Assembly: GCA_002914845.1 (NCBI GenBank) | Contig: JXTC01000003.1 | Location: 3,934,875-3,998,874, forward strand | Length of the DNA: 64,000 nt | Direction: 5' to 3' | DNA from: Trema orientale | Taxonomy: Eukaryota > Streptophyta > Magnoliopsida > Rosales > Cannabaceae | Shown: positions 59,045 to 64,000 of the stretch, in pieces | Numbering within the stretch: the stretch's first letter is position 1 | Layout of the letters: the number at the start of each line of letters is the position of its first letter | The notes under the pieces: generated by a model | The model's database searches: none | The model's input: only the letters and a program-made list of their open reading frames with translations | What the model was told of the DNA's origin: nothing | Translations under genes and position numbers: made by a program

Positions 59045-59264
59045 TTAAATAACCGTATGTATATATTTCATAGCTAGGTACCCTTTCGGTGTTATATTTC
59101 ATCCTAAACAAAAAAAAGAATAAAAAATTAAATACTAAAACAAAACAAATTTTATTAAATAACCATATGTATATATGTCATAGCTAGGTACTCTTTCGGT
59201 GTTATATTTCATCCTAAACAAAAAATAAAAAGAGAATAAAAAAATTAAAAACTAAAACAAATCA
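59045..59264. repeat. 110-bp tandem duplication upstream of serpin B
   Basis: AACCRTATGTATATATKTCATAGCTAGGTAC...TTTCGGTGTTATATTTC occurs at about 59045-59154 and 59155-59264 with few differences. The single counterpart in block A is near 32760. Confidence 0.8.
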
Positions 59265-59276
59265 AATTTCCCTAGC

Positions 59277-59281
<5 letters not shown>

Positions 59282-59330
<49 letters not shown>
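59282..59330. repeat. (GA)n microsatellite
   Basis: About 24 GA units in the serpin B upstream region, absent at the matching place (about 32880-32910) in block A, where the sequence is GAAAAGGTGGGAAAACCGGGAG. Confidence 0.95.
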
Positions 59331-59332
<2 letters not shown>

Positions 59333-59560
59333 CGTTTCCTAAAACCACAAGGGGAAAAAATTATAAAAAAATAAAAAAGAAAGGAAAAAAATATTTAACG
59401 TAGAAAACGTTCCCAATTGATAACTCAAATAGAGGTTGAAAAGGAACGCGCGCAAGGCCATTGGTAATATCTAGAAACGTCGGATAATAAAAAAGTGAAC
59501 GAGAAAAAAAAAAAATAAAAAGGTCGAACTTCCTAATAGGATTAGGTTGCTTTCTAATTG

Positions 59561-59565
<5 letters not shown>

Positions 59566-59591
<26 letters not shown>
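59566..59591 (+). promoter_or_regulatory. expanded (TA)n TATA element of serpin B
   Basis: About 13 TA units occupy the place of CTATATAATA in serpin A, between the conserved CTTCCTAATAGGATTAGGTT and AGAGGCCA. The run lies about 55-80 bp before the ATG and so is likely the core promoter. Confidence 0.65.
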
Positions 59592-59646
59592 GAGGCCAGC
59601 AGGCCGACATATCGAATAGAAAAAAAGCTCGAAAGTGATAAACGCC

Positions 59647-61484
59647 ATGGAGATGAGTATGGAGATAATGAAGCAATTCCTTCTCAATGAGAATGAATTG
59701 CACAGTAATTTTGTATTCTCTCCACTGTCAATCAACACTCTGTTGAGTATCGTTGCCAATGGGCTCGAAGCTGGGCCTTCTTTGGACACGCTGCTGTCCC
59801 TCTTAGGCATCAAAACCTTGGCTGATCTCAAAGCAAAGGCATGCACTGATCATCTAACATCTCTGAAAACCGACGACGGACCTCAACTCTCTTCCGTTAA
59901 TGGCTTTTGGATTGACAAGAAATACAGACTAAATCCTTCTTTTGAGAAAGTTCTCGAAACGATATACAAGGCTGACTCCTCAACTGTTGATTTTGAAAAC
60001 AAGGTAATTATATTCAATTAGTCTATATTTTTATTTTTATTTTTTTGAGTGAAATTTACCAAGTCCACATGTGATTTTTTTTTTTTTTTTTCTTCGATTG
60101 AACCCAGATGATCTGTTTATATTTATATATATATTACTTTATGTTAGGGTTTATGACCTGAATTTTGTTTATCCCAACCTGAAAGTTTGTAGTGTGACAT
60201 ATGAGATGATTTTGTAATTTTGAGAATTTTTTGGGGATTGGATTGTACACTTTTTGTTTTAGGGTTTCATCTACGGCTATATACTTTGTCAGTGGTTTTT
60301 CTTATTTAGGATTTTTTACTTAAATTTGTGTGTTTTTATTTTTCTTTCTATTGCTAATTTATTGTTCATTATTTCATAACACTATATATATGTATATTTT
60401 TTTCACTATATATTGATTATTTAGTCATAAATATATATCGTATAGATCGTAGGTTTATGATTCAAATAGAGATCGAATTTCAGTATTTCAATTTTAGTCA
60501 ATCTAAATTAAAATCCCTAGCTTGTATGTTTATTGATAACATGGTATCTATATATATTGGGGGAAAAGGTTGTAATTTCTTCGTCCAGATTGATTTTTTA
60601 GTCTCTCTGTTTCAAATATCATATATTGAGCCTTACCCATTTATATTTATATTTTTTTGAAGCCAATGGAGACAGTGGACAAAATTAATACGTGGGTGTT
60701 GGATGCAACTAAGGGGCTTATCAGAAATCTTCTCAAATATGAAGCAGTGAAAAAGGAAACCACGTTAATTCTTGCAAATGCTCTCTACTTTAAGGGAGCT
60801 TGGGATTCTCCATTTGATCCATCCAGTATAAGGACCCAAAATTTCTACGTCCTCAATGGTGATGTTGTTCAAGTTCCGTATATGTGCGAGAGCGACTTGG
60901 AGAGAGGTTCATTTGCATCTTCTGATGAGGGATTCAAGGTTCTCAGAATTCCTTACGAAAATAATCTGAATAGTAAGAAGGGTGGAGCTGGAGAAAAATT
61001 TGCCATGTACATTTTCCTGCCTAATGATAATGATGGGCTGCTTAACTTATTGGATAAGATCAGCTCAAACCCTTGTCTTCTAGACCTACAACTAACTGAC
61101 CTCGAGCCCACCTATTATATTAGAAAATTAAAGATACCTAAATTCAAGTTCCAGTTCAAATTTCAGCTTTCAGATATCATGGAGCGATTGGGAGTGAGGA
61201 TGGTCAAGGCAGAGATGTTAGAAGCTCTGAGTAGTGATGATAATATTCCCTATCCTATAAATGACGACATAGATATTATTCATAGTTCTTGTATTGATGT
61301 TAATGAGCATGGAACTGAAGCTGCAGCTGTGACGTATGAAGAGTCTATGGGATTTTCTTTGGACTCTAGTCCCCGTATAGATATAGATTTTGTTGCTGAT
61401 CATCCCTTTATGTTCATGATAAGGGAAGATACATTGGGAACTCCTATCTTTCTTGGAGCGGTGGTTAATCCACTCCTAGAATAA
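59647..61484 (+). CDS. Serpin B (plant serpin-Z-like protease inhibitor)
   Basis: Two exons, 59647-60003 and 60663-61484, joined in phase 0 by a GT/AG intron, give 392 residues, the usual plant serpin length. Same marks as serpin A: FVFSPLSINTLLSI, NGFWIDKKYRLNPS, LILANALYFKGAWDSPFDPS, FAMYIFLPND, IPKFKF, hinge EHGTEAAAVTY from Glu334 and DHPFMFMIREDTLG. The loop continues EESMGFSLDSSP; counting from the hinge places P1 at Phe350, suggesting a chymotrypsin-like target (inference). The hinge has His at P16 where most inhibitory plant serpins have Glu. No signal peptide is visible. The ATG at 59647 has a good context (GCCATGG); an in-frame GTG 12 bases earlier is not used as start. The gene and its flanks are the paralogue of the serpin A block, without the copia insertion. 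Confidence 0.92.
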
Positions 61485-62112
61485 TATTCTCACTTTTTTC
61501 AGTACGAAAATATTTGTCATCTTTTTATGTGTTTATATTTCACAATTCTACATTATTTAGGGTGTGGATCACTTTTTCAATTACATTATTATGTGTTTTA
61601 TTTTTTAAGGAAAAGGGTTTGAGCTATTTTTTAATTACCTTATTCTTTATTCTCTTTCTGCTTTTGCGAAGTTGATATACAACTACAAGAAAAGTTGGCG
61701 TGCATTAATTATGAGTATGTGTGCTTTTGGGATACGTCGATATACAAGCAGGTTTGACGCATGCAACATGACGCATTTGGCTCAAAATTGAGCAGAAATC
61801 CCTCCTCTATTAAGCACTCGACCGGATGGCAAAAACTAAAGGAAGAGAAATTAGTTTTTAATATGTCCTCAAATCGAAGTAAATTAAAATTTTCCAAGAT
61901 TTAATGATAAATTAATGGAATATAACACATACATTTCTAAGACTATGGCTCCAATAATTTAACTCCTTACCCTCAATAAATTTCTCTTAAATTAGTTATA
62001 ATTTAATTTAACTTCCAAATTGTTTTGAACTGTAACGCCCTACTCTCTACATTAATTATTTAAGAGAATGTGTTTTAATACCGAACCATGCATGCAACCA
62101 ATAGAAGCAGTA
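61485..62112. repeat. serpin block B downstream flank (empty copia site)
   Basis: Matches 36991-37256 and then 43922-44280 without interruption. GCAAC occurs once at 61763-61767, where block A carries the copia element between two copies. The 3' untranslated region of serpin B is presumably in the first 200 bp. Confidence 0.8.
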
Positions 62113-62238
62113 ATGATAAAGGTCCATTTAGCATAATTTCTCTTAGCTTACGTATAACTTTCGAAAAATGTTGTTTTAAATTGAAGGAAGAAAGCTCGGG
62201 TATTAGAAGTCTTTGTCACTCGAATAAGGTCAATCCTA

Positions 62239-62380
62239 CACTACAAGAAAAATATAGTTTTATGGCGTTTTAGTTAGTGACATTTACGCAAAAAATGCAA
62301 TTTTGTTTTAGTGACATTTCCCTAAAAATGTGACAGCGGTCATTAATGTAATCAAATTAAATTTGTATTTTTCCTAGTCA
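62239..62380. mobile_element. CACTA element 5' terminus
   Basis: Starts CACTACAAGAAAAATATAG, the canonical plant CACTA end. Within the next 100 bp GTGACATTT occurs in direct copies (near 62277 and 62310) with a related TGTGACAGC. No transposase or other end is in the window, so it is a truncated copy or continues beyond. Confidence 0.65.
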
Positions 62381-64000
62381 CTAATCTAGCATGGACCCTA
62401 GAATTACTAGTATAGTAGCAAGAATGGTCAATCCTACAAAGAATTAGTCTAATTACTAAGCTATCGATCCTATTATTTTTATGGATTTTTAGAACAATGA
62501 ATTAAAATAGAAAATAAATAAATATGAAATCAATAAGATAAAAATGGGATAAAGGATCATTCTCTATTACGAGACAATCCTATTAGTTAATTAAGACATC
62601 TTATAATCAATTACTCATTAAAGTGACCAACCATTAGATAGCACACAAGCTTGTCCTATCCCAATCTCTCCTTAGGTTTTTACTAGACAAAACAAGCTTT
62701 TTATCTAGATCCTATCAATTAGATAACCAAAAATAAGCTCTCTAGATTTAATCTAATAAACGTATTAAGAAAAGAAAGATAAGTTGATTCTAGGTAGTAA
62801 TCATATATGCGATCGAATTATCTTTAACCTAAAGTATGCTCTTCATCACAGTTAACAAACCACTTTGACATTAATTCAATCAACTATAATTTGCTACTAG
62901 TAACTTGAAAGCCTAGACAATTATAGATCTAATATTCTGGCCTAGTAATAGATATCTATCATATTTGATCTAGTTTTACATCCCAAAAAAATCAAACTAG
63001 AAATCATGAAGCAATAATCATATAAGATAACAACTTTAAATAAATAATCAATATAAATATAAAATCTAAGAAATTTAAATATATTCATATCTAGGACATT
63101 AAAATTACCCTCAACCTAATAGAAGCATAGACTATAGCATGTACACAAAGATGAACAATAAAAACATCATGCTAGGATAAATAAACAAAAGTGACAAAGG
63201 AAGTAAAAAAGAATAGAATTGCTGAAAACAGTCTCCAAGTTCTTCCTTTCCTCTTGATTCTCTCTCTATCGTCTAAGTATTTATGTGTGTTTAGAAATTA
63301 ATATTTTTGAGTGAATGACGTTTTTTTATAGTGTAGGAGAACTTAGAGTCGTATTTGAGTGGTTTTCCATAGTCAAATATCATCAAAGAGCGTAAAATGG
63401 GTAGTTTCCCAAAGTTTCTGGTGATGTGTCACTGAAGATTTGGCATTGTGTCGCTAAAAATTTCACCAAAAATATGCAGACTTCCCGAGAGTTGGCACTG
63501 TAGCACTAGAAGGCTGGCACCGTGGTGCTGCCTCCTTTTGTCAGTTTTCTCGTATTTGCAAATATGCCACTTTTCAGCCAGTCTTTCGATTTTTGTCACC
63601 TCCAAGCTTAACACTTTGATTTTTAGCTGGTTTCAACTCTGTTTCAGTTACTTTTTACTCATTCACCTCTAAAACATCTATAAAGCATAAAAACAACATA
63701 AGAAACTTAAAAATAACAAGAAAATAACCGAAACAAATGTAGAGAATTAATCAAATAATAGCTCAAATATATACTATATACCCATACACTTAAACTTTGC
63801 TTGTCCTCGACTAAAGTTAAACCTAACTAAACCTAAATAAATGACTCATAAGCTGAGTCAACCTAACCTTATAGCTTTTTACCTCTGAGAATAATTCAAA
63901 TATATAGTTTCAACTTCAAACAAGTATTGCATCGAATCTTTGGCAATTCTCAAGCTAATACACTTATCAAATTATCATACTCATGTGTATGTTTGTAAAT
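62381..64000. repeat. possible LTR of a gypsy-type element (antisense), truncated by window edge
   Basis: The left part (ATAGTAGCAAGAATGGTCAATCCTACAAAG) and right part (ACACTTAAACTTTGCTTGTCCTCGAC) resemble antisense LTR/internal sequence of plant gypsy elements. No coding domain is seen. Frames at 63429-63614 and 63448-63672 are opposite-strand shadows of one another. Confidence 0.35.

Overview
The window is AT-rich eukaryotic nuclear DNA from a flowering plant, probably a eudicot. The evidence is intron-containing genes of plant families (a CYP716-type cytochrome P450, LR-type plant serpins, a papain-like cysteine protease and mitochondrial CcmE) and a dense load of plant transposons: Ty1/copia and Ty3/gypsy retroelements, MULE-, PIF/Harbinger- and CACTA-type DNA elements, and MITEs. 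The species cannot be fixed from the sequence alone. An 8-base run of N at 47591-47598 marks a gap.

Layout. 1-3787: 3' part of a Ty1/copia element (gag end, protease, integrase, RT, RNase H, 3' LTR), open except for one TGA. 7306-10176: complete three-exon CYP716-family P450. 10.2-17.4 kb: repeats, including an 810-bp MULE with a TCGA-palindrome core, a foldback MULE-type MITE and a 74-bp minisatellite. 17.5-18.2 kb: broken P450 paralogue. 20257-21042 (minus): single-exon mitochondrial CcmE haem chaperone. 21-31 kb: MITEs, a 150-bp tandem duplication, LTR-like sequence, an AT-rich higher-order repeat and a LINE ORF1 (DUF4283) fragment. 32.7-44.3 kb: serpin A with its flanks, split by a defective full-length copia element at 37257-43921. 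44.3-51 kb: CACTA end, gypsy gag fragment, MITE and LTR remnants. 51778-52909 (minus): five exons coding the mature domain of a papain-like protease, with no prodomain seen. 55.8-57.5 kb: truncated copia element (minus). 59-62.1 kb: serpin B, the uninterrupted paralogue of the serpin A block. 62.2-64 kb: CACTA end and LTR-like sequence.

The host genes do not form a pathway. Two local duplications stand out: P450 plus pseudogene, and serpin A plus serpin B. The serpin blocks match from promoter to downstream flank, and the copia element in block A sits at a site that is empty in block B, so it inserted after the duplication. The two serpins differ most in the reactive-centre loop.

No clearly new molecular system was found. 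The least ordinary signals are the array of nine 16-bp palindromes in the leader of the 37-44 kb copia element, the TCGA-palindrome core of the MULE, the serpin loop divergence, a P450 with Ser at the usual I-helix acidic position, and a papain-like protease with an altered active-site segment. Exon junctions were read by eye from GT/AG sites and family alignment; no transcript data were available.
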